Shown here piece by piece: positions 40,378-49,750 of a stretch of 64,000 bases of DNA; within the stretch, counting starts at the first letter, position 1, and each line of letters starts with the position of its first letter. The position numbers were made by a program, and so were the translations under genes. Source of the stretch: Larus michahellis (taxonomy: Eukaryota > Chordata > Aves > Charadriiformes > Laridae); NCBI RefSeq assembly GCF_964199755.1, contig NC_133903.1, positions 1,555,001-1,619,000 of the forward strand, written 5' to 3'. A model generated the notes under the pieces. The model was given only the letters and a program-made list of their open reading frames with translations. It was not told the DNA's origin and did not search any database.

Positions 40378-41010
40378 ACGCCTCTGTACTTGGCGCTGGT
40401 GAGGCCTCACCTCGAGTGCTGTGTCCAGTTCTGGGCCCCTCTGCACAAGAGGGACATTGAGGTGCTGGAGCGTGTCCAGAGCAGAGCTACCAGGCTGGCG
40501 AGGGGTCTGGAGACCAGGGCATACGAGGAGAGGCTGAGGGAGCTGGGCATGTTTAGCTTGGAGAAGAGGAGGCTGAGGGGAGACCTCATTACCCTCCACA
40601 ACTCCCTGAAAGGAGGGTGCAGAGAGGTGGGTGTTGGCCTCTTCTCCCAAGTGAATAATGGCAGGACCAGAGGAAATGGTCTGAAGCTGCAGCAGGGGAG
40701 GTTTAGATTAGATATTAGGAAGAATGACTTTACTGACAGAGTGGTCAGGCACTGGACCAGCCTGCCCAGGGAGGGGGCTGAGTCACCATCCCTAGAGGTG
40801 TTTAAGAAACGTCTAGATTTGGCACTTCAGGGCATGCTCTGAAGGGCAGAGACTGGAGGTTGTTTGGTTGGACTCAACTGAGAACCAAAATGAGAGAACC
40901 AAATCTCTCTGATGAGAGAGAGATGAGATGGTTTGGGGGAGAACCAAAAAATGCTGATGAGCATGAGAGAACCAAAAAATGAGAACTGATGAGAACCAAA
41001 AAAATGCAGT
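40378..41010 (+). mobile_element. CR1 LINE, 5'-truncated, with intact C-terminal ORF2 segment and an atypical 3' tail
   Basis: The + strand carries a typical CR1 3' region. A 150-codon open stretch (40390-40842) encodes the C-terminal end of the CR1 reverse-transcriptase polyprotein, with [22 protein letters not shown] early on and [19 protein letters not shown] later, without stops. This is only the tail of ORF2: the endonuclease and RT catalytic motifs are absent, so it cannot be autonomous. After the stop, the usual avian ATTCTRTG terminus is missing. Instead 40880-41010 holds about five irregular AGAACCAAA-type units mixed with TGATGAG repeats. The uninterrupted frame suggests a fairly young insertion. 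Confidence 0.9.
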
Positions 41011-42508
41011 TTCAAGGAACCAGTTACTTCTTCATGCTACTGCTATTTCACCTTTTGAAAGCCATGCAGTTCATTACATTTAGTTGCTTACGTTACATTT
41101 CAAAGCTAATCCCACTTTCATTAGGTAACTCTTGCAGGTACAGCACGTTTGACACAATGTTCTGTCACTGTAGTAGTAGGTGTATTCAAACAACTTTAAG
41201 TTAAAGAACACATTTAAGTAGCTTTCAACTGCCTCACCATCATAGCCATTAAGGCTCACCCCCTTGTAGCTTTCAGCTTTAGCAGGTCAGACACCAAGAA
41301 AAAACCAACCCTGTAGCTACAAGCTGTAAGCTACAAACCCGGTTGTGGCACACTAAACCAGGTAATGCCTCATCTTACCTACCCTCACATGCAGTGCTAC
41401 AAGCAGCTCACTTGGAACCCCTTAAAAAAGCCACAGCAAAGGGAACAGAAGTGACACCCCCAGAACTGTGTACCCCACACTCACCCCTCCTGGAGCACCA
41501 GCTTCAACCGCTCTCCCGCTTCAGCCACTCCCTGGGGCACAGACTCCAGCTCCCACCTGCCTCCTTTTGTCTCCTCGGCCTTGATGGCTAATCCAGCCCA
41601 GCTGATGCCCCGAGAGGCAGCGCCAGAAGCTCAGCAGGGGAAAGGCTGCAGCCACAGGCAGGCAATAAAAAAGGCATCCAGACCCAAACAGATAGTCTTC
41701 CGCGTGCCATTGGTGCTCCACCCTGTCCCATACCATCTCCCCTTCCAGCAGTGGTGGGTTCCCCAGCTGAACCAAAACTGCAAGGCTCTTCCTGATGGAC
41801 CTAAAATGCCAACTTGCTAAACTAGGTTAAATTAAGCTAAAGTTTATCTCACTGCACAGAGAGAGAGTTTACTTATGAACCGAACTCAATTTCCCAAGCA
41901 GAACCACACAGACCTGCTGTTGAGCAGTGGTGGGAGGCAATGGCAGATGAGGAGCCGGAGCTCCTGTCCTTGCAGCCAGCTGACCAGACATCCTTTGACT
42001 GAGCTGATCTTGCTGAAAAAGCAGAAAGAGATGGAAAGCCTGGCTCCATAGCACAATGTTTTGCTATGACTAAGTACCCCTGAACTTGAAGGATCCAGGG
42101 TGATACAATGGCTTCCATGGGAATCAAAGTGCTGCATCTACAGTGAGCTGTACCTCTGGACCCTGGCACTAAGAGGTCCCCCGAGGGCGGCAAGTCTTGT
42201 TCCTCCATAAATGTGCAGAGCAGTCCATAGGATCATGGCCCTGTCAGCTATTTTTCTTCATCAATCTTTTTTTCCCATTGGAAAAGCAGTGACCTCCCTT
42301 GTACAAAACGTGGTGACACTGTAAGAGGGCATGGACGTGCTTCAGGGGAGTGCAGAGCACATGGCCCTGCAGAAGCGCCCAGCAAAGGAACAGCGCCGGG
42401 TGGAACCTAGGGGAAAAAGTACTTTTTTGGGGAAGCAAATACTTTAATGTTGCTTAATCCAGGGAAAAATGGGACAGCACCATCACCATTGAGATAAGTC
42501 CGTGGAAA

Positions 42509-42527
42509 GGTGGTGGTGGTGGTGGTA
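42509..42527 (+). repeat. (GGT)n microsatellite
   Basis: About six GGT/GTG units in a row, just upstream of the 3' end of the antisense CR1. Confidence 0.9.
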
Positions 42528-42539
42528 GGCAGAACCACT

Positions 42540-42940
42540 GAATTATAGAATCCCCGGTTGGAAGGGAGCTCAAGGATCAGCTGGTCCAACCTTTCCTGGC
42601 AAAAGCACGGTCTGGACAAGACGGCCCAGCACCCTGTCCAGCCAAATCTTAAAAGTGTCCAGTGCTGGGGAATCCACCACTTCCCTGGGGAGATTATTCC
42701 AATGGCTGATTGTTCTCACTATGAAAATTTTTCCTCTTGTGTCCAATAGGAATCTCCCCAGGAGTAACTTGTACCCATCACCCCTCGTCTTTTCTGTGTG
42801 ACTCCTTGTAAAAAGGGAGTTTCCATCTTCTTTGTAGCCACCCTTTAAATACTGGAATGTGGTGATAAGGTCTCCCCGAAGCCTTCTTTTCTCAAGGCTG
42901 AACAAACGCGGTTCTCTCAGCCTTTCCTCATATGGCAGCC
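42540..42940 (-). mobile_element. CR1 LINE fragment (antisense)
   Basis: Read on the minus strand, the sequence encodes [21 protein letters not shown], then YKLLLGRFLLDTRGKIF and SHWNNLPREVVDSPALDTF. This is the C-terminal end of CR1 ORF2, and it ends with the CR1 3' region at 42540-42560 (TTATAGAATCCCCGGTTGG). It is 5'-truncated, with its 3' end at the low coordinate. The frame stays open through the CR1 part. Confidence 0.92.
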
Positions 42941-43499
42941 TTCCCTGGCCTTGGACCACCTCAGCACGTTGCCCGTCCTGCTTCTGCTGCAAGCCCCGCT
43001 CCAGGGCTGCCTGAGCCCCGCTGAGGACCAGGGACCCCCTGCCCAGAGACAAAATCAGCAGCCCAGAGCATCCCTGCCTCATCGCCTGAAGACCACTGGG
43101 GTGGCTTGTCCCTTCCTCCAGACTGCCCTCAACCTTAGACCCCGGCCCCCGGACCACCAGCTGCATTAGCCATTAGGCCACCCTGCCGCAGAGCCACCTG
43201 CGCAGCCAAGGGCAGCAGAAGGGAGGGCAGATTACCCCCCAGCACACTCCCGGATTATCACAGCCCACAGGATCTCGGATTAAAACCAAAGCCTGTTCCT
43301 CAGGAGGAAGCGGAGCACACAGCTCTCTCTCCTGACCTTGCTCCAGCTGGGGGACGAGGGGCAGCCGGTGGCCAGTGGCCAGCTGCTTCCCGGCCAGGCA
43401 CACCAATGACAGGGCAGAATCGCTGCTCCCAGCCTGGCACACCGACCGCGCTCAGGCGTTGCAACGCTATTAGCGCAGATTCCCCTCTCCACTGCCACT

Positions 43500-44690
43500 T
43501 TATTATTTTTTTGTTTTTTTTTTTCCTTTTTTTATTTTGCAAACCTTTGTGGAACAGACGCCCTCTCCTTGCCCCAGTTGGAGCTGCAGTAGAATGAAAA
43601 GGGGGGTGGGAAGGAGGGAGGGAGGAGAGGAGGGGAAAAAAAAAACGCTTTTGGTTGAGGTTTTCCTGTTACTATCACTGTAGCGTTTATTTAGCCAATC
43701 TCCTAACTATGACGTGAGGAAGGCAGGAATCATGGCTCGCTCATAATATTTAACACACCCACTGAAAGCTGGAGCTGCAGAGCTACTAGTCCAACCAGTC
43801 TCCCGAATTCAGCGTAGCTGAAAGAGGTTTTCACTCTGCACCTGCCAAAGATCTCTCCCCCCCTCCCCTGCTCTCCCCCCTCTCTCCTCCTTCCTCTCTC
43901 CCTCTAAAAGGCAGATCTGTAAGACCCAGCAGAGATCAAAGACGGGACCTCTTTGCTAAAAAGAACCTCTACTGATTTATATTAGTTTCTTTCCTCTAAT
44001 CCTTCTCCCCCCCCCCCTTTTTTTTTCTGTGCCATATTTAACCTTTATGTTGCAGTTGTGCCATCAGACAGTTTTGCAGCCAAAAAAACCCCAAGCCAAG
44101 CCAAAGCGAAAGCCCAGCTCGGATACAGCAGCCACCCAGACTTGATCTCAGTTGAACGTATTAATCTCCCGCAAGCACTGGACGCGATGGATGAAGAAAC
44201 TGCAACCGCTCTAAGAAAATGATTTTCCAGCCCATGTTCTCGAGCGGCCTGAGAGAAGAGAGGGAGCGCGAGCGGGCGCGGAGCTTCTGCTGCATCACTG
44301 CCCAGACCCGAAGGAAGGGAGTCAGCGTTTCCAGCACAGCCAAATATTGTGGATGATTTTTTTTCTTCTGTCGCCTTTCCGTACAGGTTTTCCTAATATT
44401 ATTCTCTCCCCCCCCCTCCCGTATTTTTTTGTGCTTTTTTGGTTTTTAATTTTATTTAATCAGAGCTTGCCTCTGATGCCGGTTTCTCTTCAAGAACCCT
44501 CTTCCCCTGTTTGTTGTGATCCCTGCAATACAACCGGGGAGAAGCCGTGAGCAGATGGCTTTATACGCTGCCGTGCCGCTGGCGTTGTTTTCCTACTGAT
44601 TTTAAAGGCTCGGTCCGGTGCTCTTTTTGTTGGTTTTTTTTTCCCCCTTTTTTTTTTTAATTTATTTTTTTCCCTCCCCCTCCTGAGTTC
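43500..44690. repeat. Alternating polypyrimidine/polypurine tracts upstream of FAM20C
   Basis: Strongly strand-asymmetric stretches occur at 43500-43539 (T-rich), 43597-43650 (purine: G and A), 43854-43910 (C/T), 44001-44028 (C11 followed by T10), 44401-44450 (C/T then T) and 44627-44685 (T and C). Mirror-like homopurine/homopyrimidine DNA can form triplex structures and is common near vertebrate promoters. It is also error-prone in assemblies. Confidence 0.75.
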
Positions 44691-44870
44691 TTGATGGTAC
44701 TGAGGCATGAGGACCTATTGTTTCTAGCCCGTGTGTTTCTCGGCGCCTATGGAGATAACTTTACGGACTTGACCGCCCGCTGCCCGCCGCGGAGGCAGAG
44801 CGCCGAGCCCCCGGGGGGGGGCAGCCAGACCCCCGCCCGCCCCCTCCCCCGCTGACCGCCCGCCCCGGCC
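43690..44870 (+). promoter_or_regulatory. FAM20C: Candidate FAM20C promoter and 5' leader
   Basis: A CCAAT box sits at 43695-43699 in TTAGCCAATC. A CRE-like TGACGTGA lies 11 bases further on (43710-43717), and an AT-rich TCATAATATTTAA starts at 43741, about where a TATA-like element would sit. Downstream comes pyrimidine-rich DNA and then strongly CpG-rich DNA running into exon 1. The motifs are seen; their use as a promoter is inferred. The true transcription start cannot be placed from sequence alone, and a CpG-island promoter closer to 44,700 is equally possible. I see no strong splice acceptor just upstream of the ATG, so the leader is probably continuous with coding exon 1. Confidence 0.45.
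44694..44855 (+). other. Upstream ORF (53 codons) in the FAM20C leader, same frame as the main ORF
   Basis: An ATG at 44694 (context TTGATGG) opens a 53-codon frame ending at TGA 44853-44855, only 15 bases before the FAM20C ATG and in the same frame. Two shorter uORFs overlap it: ATG 44707 to TAG 44727 and ATG 44749 to TGA at 44772. The reading frames are seen. Whether they are transcribed depends on the transcription start, and any damping of FAM20C translation is inference. I do not recognise the encoded peptide, which is compositionally driven by the CpG island. Confidence 0.4.
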
Positions 44871-45391
44871 ATGAAAATGCTGCTGGTCCGCAAGTTCCGG
44901 GTGCTCATCCTGATGGTCTTCCTCGTCGCCTGCACCATGCACATCATGATCGACCTGCTGCCGCGGCTGGAGCGGCGGGGGCCGCCCGCCCCCCGCCCGG
45001 GCTGCTCCTGCCCGCCGCCCGCCGCCGCGCCGCCGCGCTCGGCGCCGCGCTGGCCGGGCAAGCACACCCTGCGCATCCTGCAGGACTTCAGCGCCGAGCC
45101 GGCCTCCAACCTCTCCTCCCAGTCGCGGGAGGCGGCGGAGCGGGCGGCGGGCGGCGGCGGCGGCGGCGGGGGGGACGGCGGCGGCGGGGGGGCGGCGGCG
45201 GGGCGGGGGAGGCGGCTGATCGCCCCCGGGCCACCGCGCCCGCCGCCCCCCGCCGCCGCCGCCCCGCTGGCCGCCCTCTTCCAGCACCCGCTCTACCGCG
45301 CCGCGCGGCCACCGCTGGCCGACGGCGACCGGCTCTTCAATGTCAACAGCGACATCAGGTTCAACCCCCGGGCGGCCGAGCAGCCCGAGTG
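44871..45391 (+). CDS. FAM20C: FAM20C exon 1 (coding part): extracellular serine/threonine kinase, N-terminal region
   Basis: FAM20C is the Golgi/secreted casein kinase that phosphorylates Ser-x-Glu/pSer motifs in secreted proteins. The exon encodes residues 1-173 plus two bases of codon 174. Seen: the start reads [20 protein letters not shown], a basic N-terminus followed by a hydrophobic signal-anchor (about residues 10-30). A Pro-rich linker with Cys45/Cys47 follows, then [11 protein letters not shown] (64-74), an NLS glycosylation sequon at Asn80, a Gly/Ala/Pro low-complexity stretch (92-133), and the conserved block LFQHPLYR...LFNVNSD (137-161). Known of the family: site-1 protease cleaves after Arg-x-Leu-Gln to release the active kinase, so cleavage after Gln71 is expected here. 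The ATG is chosen because the family begins there and the only upstream in-frame ATG (44694) meets a stop at 44853. The donor is TG|GTGAGT (phase 2), splitting Trp174. The N-terminus matches vertebrate FAM20C far better than FAM20A or FAM20B. Confidence 0.97.
45150..45203 (+). repeat. GGC/GGG triplet-type low-complexity tract coding polyglycine in FAM20C
   Basis: Codons 94-111 read as eight Gly, one Asp, five Gly, three Ala and one Gly. The nucleotide sequence is a (GGC)n/(GGG)n tract within exon 1. It sits between the conserved sequon at Asn80 and the block from residue 137, where the family is poorly conserved, so length changes should be tolerated. Confidence 0.9.
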
Positions 45392-45398
45392 GTGAGTG

Positions 45399-45672
45399 AC
45401 GGGGGGGACGCGGGGACACGGCCCGGGGTGGCCCCGGCGGCGGGGGGAGCCGGGGACCCGGCCCGATGTGGCGCCGGTGGCGGGGGGGACACGGGGGCTC
45501 GGTGTGGCCCCGGTGTGGGACACGCGGGGACCCGGCCCGGTGTGGCTCCGGTGGGGGAGGCCCGGGGACTCGGACCGGTAGTGGGGACCCGGCCCGGTGT
45601 GGCCCTGGGGGGGGACACGGGAAACGGGGACCCGTCGTGGTGTGGCCCCCGGGGAGCGTTGGGGGGGTGGAA
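45399..45672 (+). repeat. G-rich imperfect minisatellite at the start of intron 1
   Basis: About seven imperfect copies of a ~35-45 bp unit follow each other. The core is GGGGACCCGGCCCGGTGTGG, followed by CCCCGGTGGGGGGGACACG or variants. Copies begin near 45413, 45452, 45494, 45528, 45565, 45583 and 45626. Every copy contains several G runs of three or more, so the transcribed-sense strand can plausibly form G-quadruplexes right after the splice donor. The antisense strand reads as a long Pro/Arg/Gly-rich ORF for this reason. Confidence 0.8.
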
Positions 45673-46515
45673 ACGTGGCACCCCGGGTCGCTGCCTTCCG
45701 TCTTCCGTCTGGTAATGTGGGTTTCCCCCCGGGAACGGGTGTCACGGCTGGCTTGGGGCTGGCAGAGGGTGAAACCCAGCGATTGGGTGTCACCGGGGAG
45801 AAGAGGAATCGGGGACACAGGTCTGGCTGGTTGTGTTCCTTCAAAAAAAATTCAAAAAAGGCCATGAAATACAGAATAAGCACAGGAGGGCGAGAAGGCC
45901 AGAGTCCTGAGGGCAAATGTCCCCTCTCTGGCCGCAGCCAGAGGCGGGTGCCACCAGAAGAGGGGTGCCAGAGGTGGCCAGCGCAGGGCGAGCCCCCCGC
46001 GCTCCCAGCCCACCGCAGGGCGCAGGGACTGAGCGGGCACCCAGTTAGGCGTTAACTTCCCTCAAAAGCAGGGTCTGGTGTCCCAGGGGCGTTCATCCCC
46101 ACAGGGATTTCTGCCGTCGGGATCTGTGCTGGGCTGCATTTGGCACCCTCAATTAATCCCTGCACCCTCGCACCTCTGCGGCCATCGGAGCAGCAGTCGC
46201 CCCTGCGAATCCTCTGCCCTCGCGGCTTGTACGAAATGCTGAGAAATTGCACTGCCTGAAAAATCAAAAGGCTTGTCTAATCCAACAGCACCCTCTTCCC
46301 AACACTGACACTGTGATGTTTAAACAGCTGCACTGTACCGAGCAAGGGCTCTGTCGAGCCGCAGAGCTGCCAGCGTGATCTAAACCTCTAGAAAGAGGGG
46401 ATAAATATTCCTGATTTCCGCCCCTCGAGCATGTGAATTTTCCAGGCCCCTTCCATCTAACAGTCAGAACTGTTGAGTGAAATAACCTGAAAAAGTTCTA
46501 GTTTCTCTGAGAGGA

Positions 46516-46540
46516 AAAAAAAAAAAAAAAGAAAAAAAAG
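46516..46540 (+). repeat. A-rich run in intron 1
   Basis: A long A run interrupted once by G, with no retroposon body upstream that I can recognise. Confidence 0.9.
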
Positions 46541-47296
46541 GAGTCACAAATGTGTGGACATGTGGAGGTGACTAAAAGCACGGAGGACTTTGGGATCGAA
46601 GATCTGTGATAGCGTATTCAGTAGGTGAAGAGTGAAATCACCACCGATGCCCACAGTGCAGCTGCCTCTTGTAGGTATTTTCCTGAGTGGCTGCAGCCAA
46701 AGTTCACCGAACTAACATGAAATTTAGCAGTTAAACGTCATTTTAACAATTTTTCTCTTATCCTACTGCTAGAGAAAAGGCAAACCCACCCAGAGCGAGT
46801 CTTCAGCAGCCAGTTCAGTGTGACCCATGTTCTTCTCATCCTCTCGATTTAAACCCGAGAGTGGGACATTTGGCACAGGGGACAGGGGACCGCTGGGCTC
46901 CCAGCCCCAGGACCCCATAGATGAAGGTGCAGGGTGATGCTGTCCCTTGGGTCAAAGATGTGTGCGACATAATTCAGCCTAAAAACCACACAAAGCATGC
47001 AGCTGGTGGTTCTGCTCTGTAAGGGCCCCTGCTGACACTCGCAGATGTCACGCTGAGTTTGGCTCCCGACTTCCAGGGGCTTTAAATCCAGCGTGACGAG
47101 TGGAGGGGGGAATGCGGCTCCCCTGGGCCCAGGTGGGCGCCGGGACAAGTGGGAACTTCTCCCTCCTCGGTCCTGCCTCTCCACGGTGTCACATTCCGAA
47201 GCCCCTCTGTCTTGATGCCTGTTACAAACTGCGCCATTATTTCCTTCCCCTCATTTTTGGGTTTTGTTGTGTTCTTTTTTTTTTCTTTCGTTATAG

Positions 47297-47469
47297 GCAA
47301 AATGAAGATAATGAAGAATTTTTGCCAACTGGAGAGACCTCCATAGACTCCTATCCAAACTGGTTAAAATTCCACATTGGCATTAATCGGTACGAGCTGT
47401 ACTCCAGACATAATCCTGCAATTGAGGCTTTACTACAAGACCTGGTCACCCAAAAGATAACCAGTGTTG
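47297..47469 (+). CDS. FAM20C: FAM20C exon 2
   Basis: The exon completes Trp174 and encodes residues to Val231, plus the first base of codon 232. It includes the family signature [20 protein letters not shown] followed by [12 protein letters not shown], which is nearly invariant in vertebrate FAM20C. In known structures this region lies at the start of the folded ectodomain, before the kinase lobe. The acceptor is TTTCGTTATAG|G after a T-rich tract (about 47272-47289). The donor is GTTG|GTATGT (phase 1). The 173 bp length joins exon 1 (521 bp, phase 2) and exon 3 in frame. The acidic segment QNEDNEEF at the exon start is the least conserved part. Read-through of both splice sites produces an apparent longer ORF, but the family alignment fixes these boundaries. 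Confidence 0.97.
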
Positions 47470-48704
47470 GTATGTTTGGATATATCTCATTTTTTATGAT
47501 TATTTGCCCATTTTTCAGGATCTCATTGCTGTTTGATTATTAATGAATATTTTGCATGGCTTCTCCCTTGTGTGCCTACAACATTGCTTCCCAACTTCCG
47601 CACTCGTTTTCCCTGTTAAAGAGATATTGCCGGCTCTGTATTACCTGAATAATTGAAAAGTCTGCCAGCAAGGCAAGCTCCAGTCATTTTGGAGATATTT
47701 TAGTCATGGTCAGGCTGAAAGTGCCCTATTTGGTTCTTTAAAATAAATACTATAATTAAAAAAAAGGATGGCAAAAAGCAGATAGCATCTTGCTCGAGCT
47801 GGATTTGTGTTAGTGGCTGATGATTATTTAAAGGCAGTGCCGGGCTCTGCGGAGCTGCAGCTCCCGGTGTTGCGCAGGGAGCCCCGGGCAGAGCGCGGCT
47901 CCCGCTGTTCCGCTTGGGAATCCTCCGTAGGATGCGCCGTCTTGGCCTGTGGCTGTGCTTAAACAAGGTGACACAGTTTGGGGCTTTTCCCCAGGGCCAT
48001 TTGATGGCAACGTGTGTCTCCTTGAATTTATCTGCGCAGGGGAAAAAACCCACAACCCCTGGGGAAAGCCCTGGGAGTCTGAGCCAATGCACCGCGGGGT
48101 CTCAGAGCCCGGGAGCTGCAGCACAGCCAGCTGATTCTGCCGGCCGCACAGAAAATGGAGTTATTTGCGCTGACCACACACTTGCTAAGGTGGTTTCCGA
48201 GGGCTGGAGTAGCCGGAGCTGTGTACAAGTGCCGATGGTGTGCTGGCACCGCAGGATGAGCTCAGCAGGGTTTTAACCCCGCGAGGCAAAAATTCCTCTG
48301 GCTTCAGCAGGAAACGGGCTGCGGGAACAGCACGAGCAGCCCCGAGGTTCCCGTTGTCCGTCGTGTGAATCACAGCGGCTGCTGAGCAGGAATGAGGAGA
48401 GTGGGGCTTTCCTCAATGATGTGGCTGATGGGATGGAGTGGGTGGGAAATCAGGATGCCAGAGGAGAGCTGCTCCTGCAGGGATGGAGCTGCCGGTGCTG
48501 TACTGGGCACACAGTTCTGCTCTGGGGTGGCCTCGGGGTATAGCAGTGTGTGGTACCGGGGCACCATCCCACGTGATGGATCCCAGGGTCCAGCAGAGAC
48601 CTAGCTCCTGAAAGACGACAAACGTGAGCTTGTTTATTAACCTGGGTTTTCTGTCCCTAAAACTCTGGATAGGAGTGATTCATTAAGGAGCTTGGGTTTG
48701 ACAA

Positions 48705-48956
48705 TTAAGCCTCAAGTTGTGAAAGGGAAGTTTCGATTGGATATTAGGAAAGTTTTCTTCACTGAAAGGGTTATCAAGCATTGGAACAGGCTGCCCAGGG
48801 ACGTGGTGGAGTCACCATCCCTGGAGGTATTTAAAAGCTGGGCAGACGTAGTGCTGAGGGACATGGGGTACTGGTGATTTTGTCAGTTAGGCTGATGGTT
48901 GGACTCCATGACCTTAAAGGTCATTTCCAACCTTGACATTCTATGATTCTATGTAT
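48705..48956 (+). mobile_element. CR1 LINE 3' fragment in intron 2
   Basis: Contains the CR1 sequence TTGGATATTAGGAAAG, then AACAGGCTGCCCAGGGA and CTGGAGGTATTTAAAA, and ends in ATTCTATGATTCTATG at 48939-48954. About 250 bp, in the same orientation as FAM20C. The translated piece (from 48692) matches the end of CR1 ORF2. Confidence 0.95.
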
Positions 48957-49249
48957 TGTCCCTTCTCTGTCTCAGCGGTGACACCGCAGGTAGCAGCAGG
49001 CTCTGCCCATGCTCCTCTGGTCTGCGCTGGAGGGTGACGAGGGACATGGCCCAGCTGATCATCTCCTCGACGTAGCCCTTCCCTGTCCTCACAGAGCGGC
49101 GGTGCCCCAGGCAGTGCCCACGCGGTCCCCAGCTCTGTGCAGGGATGGTGCTCAACCAAACCATCTCCTGGCTCATCTGCTGAGGTTTACACAAAACGCC
49201 TTGGCCGCAGTGGCGTTTTGTAGTGCATGGCTGCTGGGTGCATTGATAC

Positions 49250-49441
49250 TGTGTGGGTGGCGAGCCCCTGGCCCAGGCTGCCCAGAGAAGCTGTGGCTGC
49301 CCCATCCCTGGAGGGGTTCAAGGCCAGGTTGGACGGGGCTTGGAGCAACCTGGGCTGGTGGGAGGTGTCCCTGCCCAGGGCAGGGGGGTGCAACCAGATG
49401 GGCTTTAAGATCCCTTCCAACCCAAACCACTCTGTGATACT
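49250..49441 (+). mobile_element. CR1 LINE 3' fragment in intron 2 (different subfamily)
   Basis: Typical CR1 3' sequence: GCCCAGGCTGCCCAGAGAAG, then CATCCCTGGAGGGGTTCAAG, then ATCCCTTCCAACCCAAACCA and CTCTGTGATACT at the end. It differs clearly from the copy 300 bp upstream, so the two are separate insertions. Confidence 0.93.
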
Positions 49442-49674
49442 GGCCTCTTCAACACTTTCGAGCTCAGCTGTGTTGTCTATGCAGGAGGAGAGCAGGGTTT
49501 GCAGCAAACTCGGCAGCATTCGAGTCGTGACATCTGTCACTTCTGCAGAGCAGTGGGATGGTTAAGGTTGATGTAGGGACGTAGAAGAGGGTGGAAGAAG
49601 GAGGGAAGCAGGAATGAGAAATAGTAGCTGAGTACTCACTCTTCACTTGATCTTCCGGTCTTGATCTTCACTTG

Positions 49675-49742
49675 TGCTTCTGGGCATGTTGCTTAACCTC
49701 TCTATGCTGCAGTTAACCTAGCAGCAAAGTGGTTATCATGAA
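49675..49742 (+). mobile_element. MIR/CORE-SINE-like fragment in intron 2
   Basis: TTGCTTAACCTCTCTATGCT followed by GCAGTTAACC and AAAGTGGTTATC follows the MIR core order (acttaacctctctg-agcctcagtttcc-aaaatggggataat). It is diverged, as expected for an element of this age. Confidence 0.5.
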
Positions 49743-49750
49743 AAATAGGA

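Larger units (their letters stand above)
41011..43499. other. Intergenic DNA between two CR1 copies and the FAM20C promoter
   Basis: Outside the antisense CR1 (42540-42940) and the GGT run, no gene or regulatory element is clear. The antisense ORF at 42570-43166 is CR1-derived in its downstream half only. Confidence 0.65.
44740..45720. promoter_or_regulatory. CpG island spanning FAM20C exon 1
   Basis: From about 44,740 the sequence changes abruptly from T-rich to extreme G+C with dense CpG. This runs through exon 1 and the first 300 bases of intron 1, and falls off around 45,720. Such islands mark constitutive or developmentally controlled vertebrate promoters. The boundaries are by eye. Confidence 0.8.
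45392..47296 (+). other. FAM20C: FAM20C intron 1 (1,905 bp)
   Basis: Bounded by GTGAGT at 45392 and TTATAG at 47291-47296. The first ~280 bases are a G-rich minisatellite, described separately. An A-rich run lies at 46516-46540. The rest is unique sequence with no further exon visible. Confidence 0.95.

Noticed and set aside
42941..43166. Upstream half of the 198-codon minus-strand ORF next to the antisense CR1
   Set aside because: Only the downstream half (42570-42940) matches CR1; the rest is a chance extension of the frame into unique DNA.
44724..45818. 364-codon ORF on the minus strand, the longest in the window
   Set aside because: It is antisense to FAM20C exon 1 and the intron 1 minisatellite. 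It is dominated by Pro, Arg and Gly from extreme GC content and has no recognisable domain.
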